Positions 44,226 to 55,476 of a stretch of DNA of 64,000 nucleotides are shown here, piece after piece. Where the stretch lies: positions 1 through 64,000 of the forward strand of contig CAVTGB010000024.1 of NCBI GenBank assembly GCA_963734125.1. Direction: 5' to 3'. The position numbers and the translations under genes are program-made. The stretch's first letter is position 1, and the number at the start of each line of letters is the position of its first letter. The notes under the pieces are model-generated. The model saw nothing but the letters and a program-made list of their open reading frames with translations, did no database searches and was not told the origin of the DNA. This DNA comes from DATARH01 sp963734125 (GTDB lineage: Bacteria > Pseudomonadota > Alphaproteobacteria > ATCC43930 > CGMCC-115725).

Positions 44226-46403
44226 ATGAGCACCAGCGCGCAGATCGTCGAGATTCGCCAGGGTGAGCCGAAGGCGGGCGAGGCTCCCTCGCCGGCGCGC
44301 TTCATCAACCGCGAATTGTCCTGGCTCGCCTTCAATGAACGGGTGCTGTCCGAAGCGGACAATTCCCGCCATCCGCTCTTGGAACGGCTGCGCTTTCTGT
44401 CGATCTCGGCAAACAACCTCGATGAATTCTATATGGTTCGGGTGGCCGGGCTGAAAGGCCAGCACCTCGCCGGTATCAAGACCTTGAGCCAGGACGGCCT
44501 GTCCCCGGCCCAGCAACTCGAGGCGATCCACGAGCGCGCCGCGGCGCTGCTGGAAGCCCAGCAGGTGACCTGGCTGTCGTTGCGCCGCCAGCTCACCGAT
44601 GCGGGCGTCGCCGTCGTCGAGCCGACCGATCTGGAACCGGGCGACCGCGCCTGGCTTGAGCGCTACTTCATGGCCGACGTCTTCCCGGTGCTGACGCCCT
44701 TGGCGATGGACCCGGCGCATCCCTTTCCGTTTGTCGCCAACCGCGGTTTCGGCCTCGCGCTCCAGCTTGAGCGGGTCAGCGACAACGTGCGCCTCCAGGC
44801 GCTGATCCTGATCCCGGCCTCGGTCGACCGCTTTATCCGCCTGCCCGGCACGGCGATGCGCTTTCTGCCGGTCGAGCGGATGATCGCGATGTTTCTCGAT
44901 CATCTGTTTCCCGGCTTCGCCGTCGTCGCGCAGGGCGTCTTTCGGGTGCTGCGCGACAGCGAAGTCGAGCTCGAAGAGGAGGCCGAGGACCTCGTCAGCC
45001 TGTTCGAGAGCGCGCTCAAGCGGCGCCGGCGCGGCCATGTCATCCATCTTGCGCTCGATGCGCGGATGCCGGCCGATCTGCGGCGGTTTTTGAGCGAGCA
45101 TCTCGACGCCGCGCCAGCCGACGTGTTCGCGACCCCCGGCATCCTCGGTCTCGACGACACCGCGCAATTGATCACCGACGAGCGCCCTGATCTCGTCTTC
45201 ACTCCTTACAATCCGCGCTTTCCCGAGCGGATCCGCGATTTCGGCGGCGATTGCTTTGCCGCGATCCGGCAGAAGGACATCGTCGTCCATCACCCCTATG
45301 AGAGCTTCGACGTCGTCGTCCAGTTCCTCGCGCAAGCGGCGCGCGACCCGGCGGTGGTGGCGATCAAGCAGACGCTCTATCGCACCAGTGACGACAGCCC
45401 GATCGTGCGCGAGCTCGCCGGGGCGGCGGAGGCCGGCAAGTCGGTGACCGCGATGATCGAATTGAAGGCGCGCTTCGACGAAGAGGCCAACATCCGCTGG
45501 GCGCATGAGCTGGAGCGCGCCGGCGTCCAGGTGGTCTACGGGTTTTTGCAGCTGAAGACGCACGCCAAGGTGTCCCTGGTCGTGCGCCGAGAGGGTGGGG
45601 AATTGCGCTCCTACGTGCATTTCGGGACCGGCAACTACCACCCCTACACGGCCAAGGTTTACACCGACTTGTCGTTCTTCACGTGCGACCCCGCGCTGTG
45701 CCGGGACGCCGCGCGGCTGTTCAATTTCATGACCGGCTACGCCCGCCCGCCCAGCCTGGAAAAGATCGCGGTGGCGCCGATCAACCTGCGGGCGCGCGTC
45801 GCCGAGCTGATCGAGGTGGAGATCGCCAACGCCCGGGCCGGCAAGCCCGCGCAGATCTGGGCCAAGCTCAACTCGCTGGTCGACCCGGCGATCATCGATT
45901 TGTTGTACAAGGCCTCACGGGCGGGAGTCAGCATCGACCTGGTGGTGCGCGGGATCTGCTGCCTGCGGCCCGGGGTTCCCGGAATGTCGGAGAATATCCG
46001 GGTCAAGAGCATCATCGGGCGCTTTCTCGAGCACGGGCGCGTCGTCTGCTTTGGCAACGGCAACCGGCTGCCGTCGGACCAGGCGAAGGTGTTCATCAGC
46101 TCGGCAGATTGGATGCCGCGCAATTTCGACGGGCGCGTCGAGGCGCTGGTGCCGATCAAGAATGTGACCGTGCATCGGCAGATCCTCGACGAGATCATGG
46201 TGGCCAATCTGCGCGATACGCTGCAAAGCTGGAACCTGGCGCCGGACGGAACCTATACGCGGGTCGCCGTCGAGGACGAGGGCTTCTCCGCCCACACCTA
46301 TTTCATGACCAACCCGAGCCTTTCCGGGCGCGGCAAGGCCCTGCGGCGCACTCCCGGGCGGGCGCCCGCGGTGGCGGCTGTCCCGGGGCGGGTCCGGCGC
46401 TAG
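44226..46403 (+). CDS. ppk: Polyphosphate kinase 1
   Basis: 725 residues, intact. It polymerises ATP gamma-phosphate into polyphosphate at the inner membrane. N-terminal NRELSWLAFNERVLSEADNS and NNLDEFYMVRVAGLKGQHLA, head domain, then the catalytic C-terminal halves: YGFLQLKTHAKVSLVVRREG with the phosphorylated His, YVHFGTGNYHPYTAKVYTDL, and VRGICCLRPGVPGMSENIRV. ATG 44226 follows GGGAGAG. It is followed by ppx after 15 bases, so synthesis and breakdown are likely coexpressed. Confidence 0.96.
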   Translation: MSTSAQIVEIRQGEPKAGEAPSPARFINRELSWLAFNERVLSEADNSRHPLLERLRFLSISANNLDEFYMVRVAGLKGQHLAGIKTLSQDGLSPAQQLEAIHERAAALLEAQQVTWLSLRRQLTDAGVAVVEPTDLEPGDRAWLERYFMADVFPVLTPLAMDPAHPFPFVANRGFGLALQLERVSDNVRLQALILIPASVDRFIRLPGTAMRFLPVERMIAMFLDHLFPGFAVVAQGVFRVLRDSEVELEEEAEDLVSLFESALKRRRRGHVIHLALDARMPADLRRFLSEHLDAAPADVFATPGILGLDDTAQLITDERPDLVFTPYNPRFPERIRDFGGDCFAAIRQKDIVVHHPYESFDVVVQFLAQAARDPAVVAIKQTLYRTSDDSPIVRELAGAAEAGKSVTAMIELKARFDEEANIRWAHELERAGVQVVYGFLQLKTHAKVSLVVRREGGELRSYVHFGTGNYHPYTAKVYTDLSFFTCDPALCRDAARLFNFMTGYARPPSLEKIAVAPINLRARVAELIEVEIANARAGKPAQIWAKLNSLVDPAIIDLLYKASRAGVSIDLVVRGICCLRPGVPGMSENIRVKSIIGRFLEHGRVVCFGNGNRLPSDQAKVFISSADWMPRNFDGRVEALVPIKNVTVHRQILDEIMVANLRDTLQSWNLAPDGTYTRVAVEDEGFSAHTYFMTNPSLSGRGKALRRTPGRAPAVAAVPGRVRR

Positions 46404-46418
46404 GGTCGCCGCGCCGCG

Positions 46419-47939
46419 ATGCCGGATAGCCACGCCGCCGTTCCGCTCGGCCGCATCGCCGTCGTCGATGTCGGGTCGAATTCGCTGCGTCTCGTCGTCT
46501 TCGAACGGCTCGGCGCGAGCCTCGCTGCCGCTGCTCAACGAAAAGGTCATGTGCGCGCTGGGGCGCGGCATCGCCCGGACGGGACGGCTCAATCCGGAAG
46601 GGGTCGAACTCGCCTTCGCCAATCTCCAGCGTTTCGTCGCACTGGCCCGGGCGCTGGGGACCGATCACCTCGCGATCATCGCGACCGCGGCGGTGCGCGA
46701 GGCGAGCGATGGCCGCGCCTTTGCCGCCGAAGCGGAGCGCCAATGCGGTGTGCCGGTGCGCATCATCGACGGGCGGCGAGGAAGCCCGGCTGTCGGCGGC
46801 CGGCGTCTTCGCCGGGATCCGCGACGCCGATGGCGTGGTCGCCGATCTCGGCGGCGGCAGCGTCGAGCTGGTCCGGGTCAATGTCCTCCGAGAGCACGCC
46901 GATCGGCGCCGGCGTCAGCCTGCCGTTGGGGCCGCTGCGCCTCGCCGAGCTTGCCGACAACCGGAACGCAGTCATCGAGGCGATCGAGCGCGGTATCGCG
47001 GCGGCGCCGGTGCTGCGCGAAGCCGCGGGCAAGAAGCTCTATCTGGTTGGTGGCGTCTGGCGGGCGATCGCGCGCCTGCATATGGAACAGACGCACTATC
47101 CGCTACACATCATTCACGAATACGCGATTGCGCGGCGGCCCGCCGAGGGATTTCTCGAAATGATGGCCGGCCAATCCCGGCGGTCGCTCGAACGGATCAC
47201 CTCAATCAGCAGGAAGCGCCTCGAACTGGTGCCGCTCGCCGCGACGGTGCTGCGCCAGCTGATCGCCGCCGGCCGCCCCGAGCAGATCGTGTTCTCGGCG
47301 TTCGGGTTGCGCGAGGGCTATGCCGACGGCCTGTTGCCGCCGGACCGGCGCATCCCTCCGCTGATTGCGGCCTGTATCGGCTTTGCCGCGAATCTGAGCC
47401 GCGGGCAGAGCGACGGCGACCGTCTGCAGCAGTGGACGGCGCCGCTCTTTCCCGATCTTGACGAGGATGCGCGCCGGCTGCATCTCGCGGCCGCCTGGCT
47501 CAGCGACATCGCGTGGACCGAGCATCCGGACTACCGCGCCGAGCATGCCTTCACCCGCGGCCTGCGCTTGCCGGTCGCCCAGATCGGCCATCGCGAGCGG
47601 GTGTTCATCGCCGCTATCCTGCACGCGCGGTACGGCGGCGCGATCGACGACCCGATCAAGACGGCGACGCGGCCGCTCATCGATGACGCCGCTGCTGGCA
47701 ACGCGCGCCGGCTGGGCCTTGCGTTGCGGCTCGCCTATACGCTGTGCGGCGGCGCGCTGACGCTGTTGGACGAGGTGCCCCTGGTGCGCGAGGCATCCGG
47801 CCTCGTCCTCGAATTGCCGCCGACCGGGAGCCTGTTTACCGGCGAAGCGGTGCAGCGCCGCTTCGATGCGCTCGGCCGCGCGTTCGGGCTCGGCACCCGA
47901 ACCGTGCGGCGGCGAAGCCGCAGCCGGGCCGTGGCGTAA
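46419..47939 (+). CDS. ppx: Exopolyphosphatase Ppx/GppA, with three apparent frameshifts
   Basis: About 507 residues. Starts PLGRIAVVDVGSNSLRLVVF (actin-like phosphate-1 motif), shifts near 46530 to VMCALGRGIARTGRLNPEGV and IIATAAVREASDGRAFAAEA. It shifts near 46775 to GEEARLSAAGVFAGIRDADG and VVADLGGGSVELVRV (phosphate-2 motif). It shifts back near 46887 to GAGVSLPLGPLRLAELADNR, and then stays open to the end through an HD-like C-terminal domain. All active-site motifs exist, so errors are more likely than decay. It degrades polyphosphate made by the upstream ppk. Confidence 0.88.
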   Translation: MPDSHAAVPLGRIAVVDVGSNSLRLVVFERLGASLAAAAQRKGHVRAGARHRPDGTAQSGRGRTRLRQSPAFRRTGPGAGDRSPRDHRDRGGARGERWPRLCRRSGAPMRCAGAHHRRAARKPGCRRPASSPGSATPMAWSPISAAAASSWSGSMSSESTPIGAGVSLPLGPLRLAELADNRNAVIEAIERGIAAAPVLREAAGKKLYLVGGVWRAIARLHMEQTHYPLHIIHEYAIARRPAEGFLEMMAGQSRRSLERITSISRKRLELVPLAATVLRQLIAAGRPEQIVFSAFGLREGYADGLLPPDRRIPPLIAACIGFAANLSRGQSDGDRLQQWTAPLFPDLDEDARRLHLAAAWLSDIAWTEHPDYRAEHAFTRGLRLPVAQIGHRERVFIAAILHARYGGAIDDPIKTATRPLIDDAAAGNARRLGLALRLAYTLCGGALTLLDEVPLVREASGLVLELPPTGSLFTGEAVQRRFDALGRAFGLGTRTVRRRSRSRAVA

Positions 47940-47976
47940 CCCGCAGCGGCGCAACCGCCAGCCTCAATAGCCCACG

Positions 47977-48430
47977 TCAATAGGATGGCGGCTGTTCGTC
48001 GCCCGGGAACGGGGCCATCGGCGCCGGCGCCGGCTGGACCTGACCCTCTTCGTCCTGGCCGTCGCGCGCCTCGCCCTCGCCGCCGGCCATTTCGAGATCC
48101 GCTGGGGTCGTCGGCCGAGGCGGGCCCTGGCCCTGCCCCTCGCTCTGCAAATTCATCACCCGGAAATAATGCTCGGCGTGCTGATAGAGGTTTTCCGCCG
48201 CGACCCGGTCGCCGCTGGCCTGCGCCTCCCGCGCCAGCGCGACGTAACGCTCGAACACCTGATAGGCGTTGCCGCGGATCTTTACGCTTGGCCCGTTGCT
48301 GTCGAAAGTCTGGATGCGATGCGGCAGCCGCGGCCGGTTGTTGTTGTGATGCGGACCCCGCCGCCGCCGCCACCCCGCCACCCCCGCCGCCATTGCGGCC
48401 GCGTGATCGCTTGTTCTGTCCTGGCCTCAT
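47977..48430 (-). CDS. DUF4167 protein (one apparent frameshift)
   Basis: About 151 residues. The basic glycine-rich start MRPGQNKRSRGRNGGGGGG is typical. After a shift near 48360 it continues as HHNNNRPRLPHRIQTFDSNG, PSVKIRGNAYQVFERYVALA and REAQASGDRVAAENLYQHAE. The last two pieces are the DUF4167 core (E-S/D-x-G-P-x-V-K-I-R-G and an alpha-hairpin). An acidic, proline-rich tail follows. The family is restricted mainly to Alphaproteobacteria, probably RNA-binding, and lies after prmC in the conserved hisS-prfA-prmC block, as here. Function unknown. Confidence 0.83.
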
Positions 48431-48622
48431 GACACCTGTCTAATCGCGGTGGATGCTGGCGGACCCGAGGTCCGATGGGAACGCTGTCGGCTGCGGCGTG
48501 AGCAGGACAGCCTAGCTGCGCCATCAACGTCGCGCGGCGCGGGGCTCCCGAACGGCGGTAACCTAGTCGGGACGGCGCGCGCATTCCAAACCCTTTTTAC
48601 ACCGGGCGTTGTGCGGCCTCGC

Positions 48623-49497
48623 TCACCGATCGATCTGGCGGCGCGCGACGACACAGCGAACGATGCCGGCAAGGTCGGCCGCGAACCCTTCGATCGCGCA
48701 GACCGTTCGCCGCGAGGATCGCGGCGACGCTATCGGCCTGACCCGCCCCGATCTCGACCGGCGAAGAGCCCGCCGGGCCGCAGCAGCCGCGGCAGGTCCG
48801 CGGCGATCGCGCGGTAGGCAAGCAAGCCCGTCGCTGCCGCCGTCGAGCGCCCGGTGCGGGTCGTACTCCCTGACCTCCGGCATGCAGGGTCGGGATCGCG
48901 GGTGTCGGCGATATAGGGCGGATTGGCGACGACGACGTCGAACCGGCCGGCGATGCCCGCCGCCCAATCCCGAACCGCGAAATCGCGCGCGCCGCCGAAC
49001 CCGAGCCGCCCGGCATTATGCCGCGCGGTCGCGACCGCGCCCGGGGCGATATCGATGCCGACCCCGTCGCCGGCGGGAACTCGGACAGCAGCGCCAGCAG
49101 CAGGCAGCCGCTGCCGGTACCGAGATCGAGGAAGCGATAGGGCGCGGGCGCGGTCCGGCAGCCGCGCCAGCACCGCTTCGACGAGGGTTTCGCTCTCCGG
49201 CCGCGGATCGAGCGTGTCGGCCGACAGCGAGAATTCGAGGCCCCAGAACTCGCGCACCGCCGATGATGCGGCTGAGCGGCTCGTGCGCGATCATCCGCGC
49301 GCAGCATGCCGCGACCCGCTCCCGTCCGCCGTCGGCAACCACGCGTTCGGGATGGGCGAACACCTCGGCGGCCGACAGTCGCAGCGCCGCCGCGACAAGC
49401 CGGCGGGCGCGCCGGCGCGCCTCGTCGAACCCGGCAGCCGCCAGCGCCGCCGCGCAGCCGCGGTCCGAGCGTCGCGCCGATCGTCTCCGGTGGGCGC

Positions 49498-49501
<4 letters not shown>
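48623..49501 (-). pseudogene. prmC: Release-factor glutamine methyltransferase, many frameshifts
   Basis: It methylates the GGQ glutamine of release factors. Pieces in order: AAALAAAGFDEARRRARRLV, FAHPERVVADGGRERVAACC, MIAHEPLSRIIG, REFWGLEFSLSADTLDPRPE (typical F-x2-L-x-F...T-L-x-P-R-P-E). Then YRFLDLGTGSGCLLLALLSE (SAM motif), FDVVVANPPYIADTRDPD (catalytic NPPY), MPEVREYDPHRALDGGSDGL, LAYRAIAADLPRLLRPGGLF and EGFAADLAGIVRCVVARR. The ATG at 49501 overlaps the prfA stop. At least five shifts in 880 bases make base-calling trouble here very likely. Confidence 0.8.
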
Positions 49502-50601
<1,100 letters not shown>

Positions 50602-50604
50602 CGC

Positions 50605-51851
50605 TCAGCCGAAAGCTCTCGAGGCGCCGGGCAGGTCGCCGACGCGCGGCACTCGGACTGCTCGCCGTTCGAGGTCGCGCACCGTAGCGACGCCCTTGGC
50701 CAGCTCGTCCTCGCCCAGCAATACCGCAGCGCGGGCGCCGATCCGGTTGGCTCGGCGCATGCGCCGCTGGACGTTGCCGGAATAGCCGAGATCGACGGCG
50801 AGCCCGAGATCGCGCAAGTCCTCGGCAAGCCGCAGCGCCAGCGCCTCGGCCTCCTCGCCGATCGGCACCAGCGCGACCGGCCGCGGCACGGCCGGTGGCT
50901 CGGCGATCAGCATCGCCAGCCGCTCGATCCCCGCCGCCCAGCCGACCCCGGGCATCGCCGGACCGCCCATCAGCTCGACGAGCCCGTCATAGCGCCCGCC
51001 GGCCAGCACCGTGCCCTGGGCGCCGAGATCGGTGGTGACGAACTCGAACACCGTGTGGGTGTAGTAGTCGAGGCCGCGCACCAGCCGCGGGTTGAGGCGG
51101 TAGGCGATGCCGAGTTGCGTCGAGCCCGTCACGCACGCGGCCGAAGAACTCGCACGAGGCGTCGTTCAGGTAGGCGTCGAAGGCCGGCGCCTCGGCGTTG
51201 ATGCGGATGTCGCCCGGGTCCTTCGAATCGAGGATGCGCAGCGGGTTGGTATCGAGGCGGCGCCGGCTGTCTTCGGACAATTCGGTGCGCCGCGCCGAGA
51301 AATAGCCGACGAGCGCCTCGCGGTAGTGCGGCACGGCTTTCGGGATCGCCCAGCGTGTTGAGTTCGAGCGCGACCCGCCCGCCGATGCCGAGCTCCTTGA
51401 GGATGCGTTGGCCGAGCGCGATGACCTCGATATCGGCCTGCGGTGTTGCCACGCCCAACAGCTCGACGCCGATCTGGTGAAACTGGCGGAAGCGGCCCTT
51501 CTGCGGGCGCTCGTAGCGGAACATCGGGCCGCTGTAGAAGAATTTGAGCGGGGTGCTTTGCGTCAGGCCGTTCGACAGCACCGCGCGCACGACGCCGGCG
51601 GTGTTTTCGGGCCGCAGCGTCACTTCCTCGCCGCCGCGGTCCTTGAAGGTGTACATCTCCTTCGAGACGATGTCGGTGTGCTCGCCGATCGGGCGCGTGA
51701 AGACTTCGGTGAATTCGAAGATCGGCGTCGCGATCTCGGCAAAGCCGTAGAGCGCGGCCGTCTCGCGCGCGGTCTCGCTGACCCGGCGGTGGCGCCGCGC
51801 CGCCTCCGGCAACAGGTCTTGCGTGCCGCGCGCCGGCTGCAAGGCTGGCAT
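50605..51851 (-). CDS. hisS: Histidyl-tRNA synthetase, two apparent frameshifts
   Basis: It charges tRNA-His. Starts PARGTQDLLPEAARRHRRVS (motif 1 region), then EEVTLRPENTAGVVRAVLSN, PMFRYERPQKGRFRQFHQIG (motif 2). It shifts near 51345 to LSEDSRRRLDTNPLRILDSK and NEAPAFDAYLND-type text, and near 51132 to YRLNPRLVRGLDYYTHTVFE, TVLAGGRYDGLVELMGGPAM, PGVGWAAGIERLAMLIAEPP (motif 3). The C-terminal anticodon-binding domain is intact. First gene of hisS-prfA-prmC-DUF4167. Confidence 0.92.
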
Positions 51852-51938
51852 CCTTCTCCCACCCCCGGATTGCGCGCGCCGCGGCGTCTTACGAGGGCGG
51901 CGTGCAACGCCTCAAAATGGGGTGTCGCGGCGCCGCGC

Positions 51939-53138
51939 TCAAGCGCTGCGATCGGGGGCGGCGGTTGGTGGCATGCCGGCCTCGCCGATCCGGGCGAGGA
52001 TGACAACGAGCAGCGCCACGATCAGGAGCGGGGTCACTGATCCCGGGCGGAAGACGCTCGGCGGATTGAAGAGCGGGATGATCCAGACCGCCGCGGCGAG
52101 CATCAGGTGCGCCGGGCGCGGCCCCTCGCCGCCCGAAGCTGCGACGAAGAGGCTGGTCGCCAGCGCCAGCAGCACCGCATCGGATGTCGAGACATGGGGC
52201 GCCGCCAGCATCGTCGCGGCGAGGAGGACGGCAAGCTCGAGCGCGCCTGGGCCGGACCGGCGATACGCCCGGTAGACGAACGCCGCGGCGATCGCGATCG
52301 CGGCCGCTTGCGCCAGGTTGGCAAGCGCGCGCGATGTGCCGAGCCAAGCGACACAGGCGAAGACGCTGATGCCGTTGAGCCTGCCGCTGGCCACCCAGGC
52401 GCGGTAAGCCTCGTCGGTCCCGCTCATCAGGCCGAACCAGACGCGCCATATCCCGGGCCCGAAGACAATCAGGCTCAACAGCGCCAGGCCAAGCGCGCTG
52501 GCCGCCGCGCCGCCGATCGCCCGCCACTGGCGCCCCGCCAAGAGTGCGACCGGCACCATCAGCCACAATTGCGGCTTGAAGGTGAGGAGGCCGAGGAGCC
52601 CGCCTCCCAGCACCGGATAGCGGTTGAGGAGACCGAAGCCGCCGACCAATAAGGCGGTGGTAAAGAATGCATTCTGTCCGGTCATCACGTTGAACGGCAC
52701 GGCCGGGCAGAGGACAATCGAGAAGGCGACGATCGAGCGCGGCTGGCCCGGCCCGACGTAGAGCGAGGCGGCGGCGACAAGCGCGATGAACCCGCTCCCC
52801 AGAAAGACCGCGAGCGAGGCTAACGGCGGCAGCATCCCGAACGGCGCGAACAGCAACAGGAAACTCGGCGGATAGACCCAGGGATGCAGATGGAGCGGCA
52901 GCGCGAGCCACGCCGCGAAGCGCTGGTTTAGCGCCGCAGTCAGGGCCTCTCCATCGAAAATCAGCGGCAGGTTGCCGTCGAAATAGGCCCGTGCTGCGGT
53001 GTAAAACACCATCCAATCCTGGGCCGGCTCGGCGGCGAACACCCAGACCCACAAGACCCAGGCGAGGACGCCGAAGCTGCCGCACGTCAGGGCGAGGATC
53101 AGCAGCCGATTGGGCGGTAACGCGCCGGGCGGGTTCAA
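51939..53138 (-). CDS. GT87-like membrane glycosyltransferase (DUF2029)
   Basis: 399 residues if TTG at 53138 is used; it overlaps the stop of the upstream gene (TTGA), and no ATG occurs before residue 40. About nine to ten helices. The first loop has DWMVFYTAARAYFDGNLPLI, the acidic D-x(2-3)-Y-type motif of GT-C enzymes. FNVMTGQNAFFTTALLVGGF and GLLGLLTFKPQLWLMVPVAL (K-P-Q) are GT87 hallmarks, shared with alpha-mannosyltransferases using polyprenyl-phosphate mannose. A paralogue lies at 56676-57932. Together with the GT2 gene it suggests a polyprenyl-linked sugar pathway. Confidence 0.78.
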   Translation of the reverse strand: MNPPGALPPNRLLILALTCGSFGVLAWVLWVWVFAAEPAQDWMVFYTAARAYFDGNLPLIFDGEALTAALNQRFAAWLALPLHLHPWVYPPSFLLLFAPFGMLPPLASLAVFLGSGFIALVAAASLYVGPGQPRSIVAFSIVLCPAVPFNVMTGQNAFFTTALLVGGFGLLNRYPVLGGGLLGLLTFKPQLWLMVPVALLAGRQWRAIGGAAASALGLALLSLIVFGPGIWRVWFGLMSGTDEAYRAWVASGRLNGISVFACVAWLGTSRALANLAQAAAIAIAAAFVYRAYRRSGPGALELAVLLAATMLAAPHVSTSDAVLLALATSLFVAASGGEGPRPAHLMLAAAVWIIPLFNPPSVFRPGSVTPLLIVALLVVILARIGEAGMPPTAAPDRSA

Positions 53139-54595
53139 TGGAACAGCGACAGGTAGAATTGGACGATGCCGCTCTCTCCCAGGCGCGTCCCGGCCGAGCC
53201 GAACGGCGAGAGCATGTAAATGAGCCACAGTGCCTGTGCCGCGAGGATGCTGAAGAGCGCGGCGGCGCCAAACGCGATCCCGGTGGACCGCGACGGCGCG
53301 GCGAGGAGGCGCCAGAACCCGATCAACGCGCACAATTCGAACAGCGGGTAGAACTCCATCCGGTAGCGGAACGCCATCACGATCGCGATCAGCATCAGTC
53401 CCGCCGGGACCGCAAGACCGCAGGCGGCCAGGGCGAGCGGCGCGCGGTGCGGGATCCGGTTACGCGCCAGCTCCCGGGTCCCGTAAACGGCCAACCCGAC
53501 GATCAGCGGATCGGACAGGAAGAAGCTGCTCGGCGGCAATTCGACGGTGGCGATCTGCCGCTCGACAAAGCCCGACCACAGAAGTTGGCCGGACTGGTCG
53601 TGCAATACCCAGACGGGCAGGAAATAATAGACGAGGCCGTAACCCAGCCGGCTGAAATTGAACTCGCCATATTGATGCAGCTGCTGGAAATGACCTGGGA
53701 ATACCACCGTCATCAGCGATCGGGTCAGATCGACAAAGACCAGCGGATTGCCCCACCGCTCCTGGTCGACGATCGCGGCCACCGCGGCGAATCCGGCGAG
53801 AATCATCATGGGCAGCGAAAAAACCGGCAACCTCTTCCACAGCGGGGCCGCGGTGGAGCGGCCGATTTCCAGCCAGCAGCGCCACAAAAAAATGAAGCCG
53901 AGCGCGAGGTAGAGCCCGAGCGCGGTCGACACCCGGGTCAATAGGCAGAGGCCGGCGAGCCCCGCCAGGGCCGACATGACGCGTGTGGTGAAGCCCTCCT
54001 CGCCGGCCCAGGCGTAGAGCACGAGATAGACGAACGCGGCGGCGAAGGCATCCGCCCACAGCATCACCTCTTCGAAGATCGTCGGCCGCAGGAACTGGAC
54101 CTGCGCGCCGCCGGCGAGGATCACGGCGAGGAAGAGCGGCAGCAGCGCCGAGCGCCGTGGTGACCCGGCCTTGCGCCACACGACGAGCGCCGAGAGGACC
54201 TTGAACAGCGCCATCAGCGACACCGCAAAGAGACAACTCAGCCGGGTGAAATCGGTCGTGGCGAAACTCGGCAGCGGCAGGAAGAGCGCGCGGAACAGCG
54301 CCGGGAAAATCCCGAAATAGGCGTAAACCGCGCCGTCGCGGGCGTAACCCTCGGGGCCGATCGCGCTCGGGTCGACATCGAACCGCCCGACCAGGAGATG
54401 CGACAGCATGCTGTTGAAGGTCAGCCCATAGGGCACCGGCGCGAGGAGCCCGGTGCTGCCGACAGCGGTGATCAGAAAGGCGTAATAAAAAATCGCCGGG
54501 ACCAGCAGACAGAGCCCGATGGCCGGGATGTTGTCAGTCGCAGCGGGCCACCTCGGCCGACCCGTCACCCGCCGGGCGAGGACCGACCTAATCAT
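53135..54595 (-). CDS. Multi-spanning membrane protein, probable GT-C-type transferase
   Basis: 486 residues from ATG 54595 (MIRSVLARRVTGRPRWPAAT); 33 bases upstream is another in-frame start. About 11-12 helices. The first periplasmic loop RFDVDPSAIGPEGYARDGAV has acidic residues at the place GT-C enzymes use for catalysis. The later part FRYRMEFYPLFELCALIGFW resembles the R-Y/R-x-x-x-Y pattern of these enzymes. The family is not certain. The start nearly touches the stop of the upstream methyltransferase gene and its own stop overlaps the GT87 start, giving a three-gene operon. Confidence 0.6.
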   Translation of the reverse strand: MIRSVLARRVTGRPRWPAATDNIPAIGLCLLVPAIFYYAFLITAVGSTGLLAPVPYGLTFNSMLSHLLVGRFDVDPSAIGPEGYARDGAVYAYFGIFPALFRALFLPLPSFATTDFTRLSCLFAVSLMALFKVLSALVVWRKAGSPRRSALLPLFLAVILAGGAQVQFLRPTIFEEVMLWADAFAAAFVYLVLYAWAGEEGFTTRVMSALAGLAGLCLLTRVSTALGLYLALGFIFLWRCWLEIGRSTAAPLWKRLPVFSLPMMILAGFAAVAAIVDQERWGNPLVFVDLTRSLMTVVFPGHFQQLHQYGEFNFSRLGYGLVYYFLPVWVLHDQSGQLLWSGFVERQIATVELPPSSFFLSDPLIVGLAVYGTRELARNRIPHRAPLALAACGLAVPAGLMLIAIVMAFRYRMEFYPLFELCALIGFWRLLAAPSRSTGIAFGAAALFSILAAQALWLIYMLSPFGSAGTRLGESGIVQFYLSLFH

Positions 54596-55289
54596 CCCGG
54601 CGAGCCACCGCGAAGAGGTTCTTGCCAATCCATCGGCCCATAAAACGGTCGAGAAAGCGGCTCAGCGGGAAGATGCAGCGGTCAAAGAGGATGAGCGCGC
54701 GGCGGTTGATCGTGCCGTCCTCGTTGCCCACCAGCTTGAAGAGGAGCGTCGCGGCAAAGCCGAGGCAATCCTGATAGGCGATGCGGTCGATCCGTAACCC
54801 CGCCCCAGAGAGGAGCGCAAGGAGCCCGGCATGGCGATAACGCCGGAAATGAGCCACCTTGCGATCGAGCGCGCTGAACAGGATCGGGAACGCCGGGACG
54901 TAGACGACGAGGCGCCCACCCGGCCGGAGGCGCTCGCGCAGCGAGCGGACGGCATCGGCGTCATCGAGGATGTGCTCGAGCACATTGAAGGTGTAGATCA
55001 GATCGCAGCTTTGCTCCGGGACCTCCGCGATCGTCGGGTGGGCACGCAGCCCGTCCGCCTGGAGCCGTTTGCGCAGGCGCTCGTCGGGCTCGATGCAGCT
55101 GACGTGGTATCCGGCGGCTGCGAGCGGCCGCATCAGAACCCCGGTACCGGCGCCGAAATCGAGGATCTGATCGTGCCGCCGCGCCTGCGCCGTCACCAGC
55201 CCGAGTAGGAAGGCGTTGTAGTTGACCGCCTCCGCCATGATTTCGAGGTTGTCGACGCCGCTATAGGCATAGGCGGGCTCGGTGCTCAT
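54588..55289 (-). CDS. SAM-dependent class I methyltransferase
   Basis: 233 residues from ATG 55289 (MSTEPAYAYSGVDNLEIMAE); a start at 55376 would add 29 residues of poor quality. Motif I HDQILDFGAGTGVLMRPLAA, acidic SCIEPDERLRKRLQADGL, then LIYTFNVLEHILDDADAVRS and RERLRPGGRLVVYVPAFPIL. The YNAFLLGLV region before motif I and the basic RKVAHFRRYRHAGL after motif VI match sugar- or lipid-linked methyltransferases in surface-polysaccharide clusters. It overlaps the next gene by 8 bases. Confidence 0.8.
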   Translation of the reverse strand: MSTEPAYAYSGVDNLEIMAEAVNYNAFLLGLVTAQARRHDQILDFGAGTGVLMRPLAAAGYHVSCIEPDERLRKRLQADGLRAHPTIAEVPEQSCDLIYTFNVLEHILDDADAVRSLRERLRPGGRLVVYVPAFPILFSALDRKVAHFRRYRHAGLLALLSGAGLRIDRIAYQDCLGFAATLLFKLVGNEDGTINRRALILFDRCIFPLSRFLDRFMGRWIGKNLFAVARRDD

Positions 55290-55476
55290 GGGATCGCGGA
55301 TGCGGTGGTGAATATTGCGAGCGGTGGGTTCGGCAACGGAGCGGGGCGCGAAGTGGAGCCGATAGCATACCATCATAGCGGTTACCGCCTCATTGATCGC
55401 TCGCCTGCGCCGCGTCGCGGCCCCGCCAGGCAGGCTTAACCCTTTGCTAATCGCCCGCTGCGACGCTCAACCCCAA

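Noticed and set aside
44124..45641. A 505-codon frame antisense to ppk
   Set aside because: It lies fully inside an intact, well-conserved ppk; high GC keeps the antisense frame open.
48431..48620. A tRNA gene in the gap after DUF4167
   Set aside because: I looked for an acceptor stem and TTCGA-type loop in this and other gaps and found none; no tRNA or rRNA is evident anywhere in the window.
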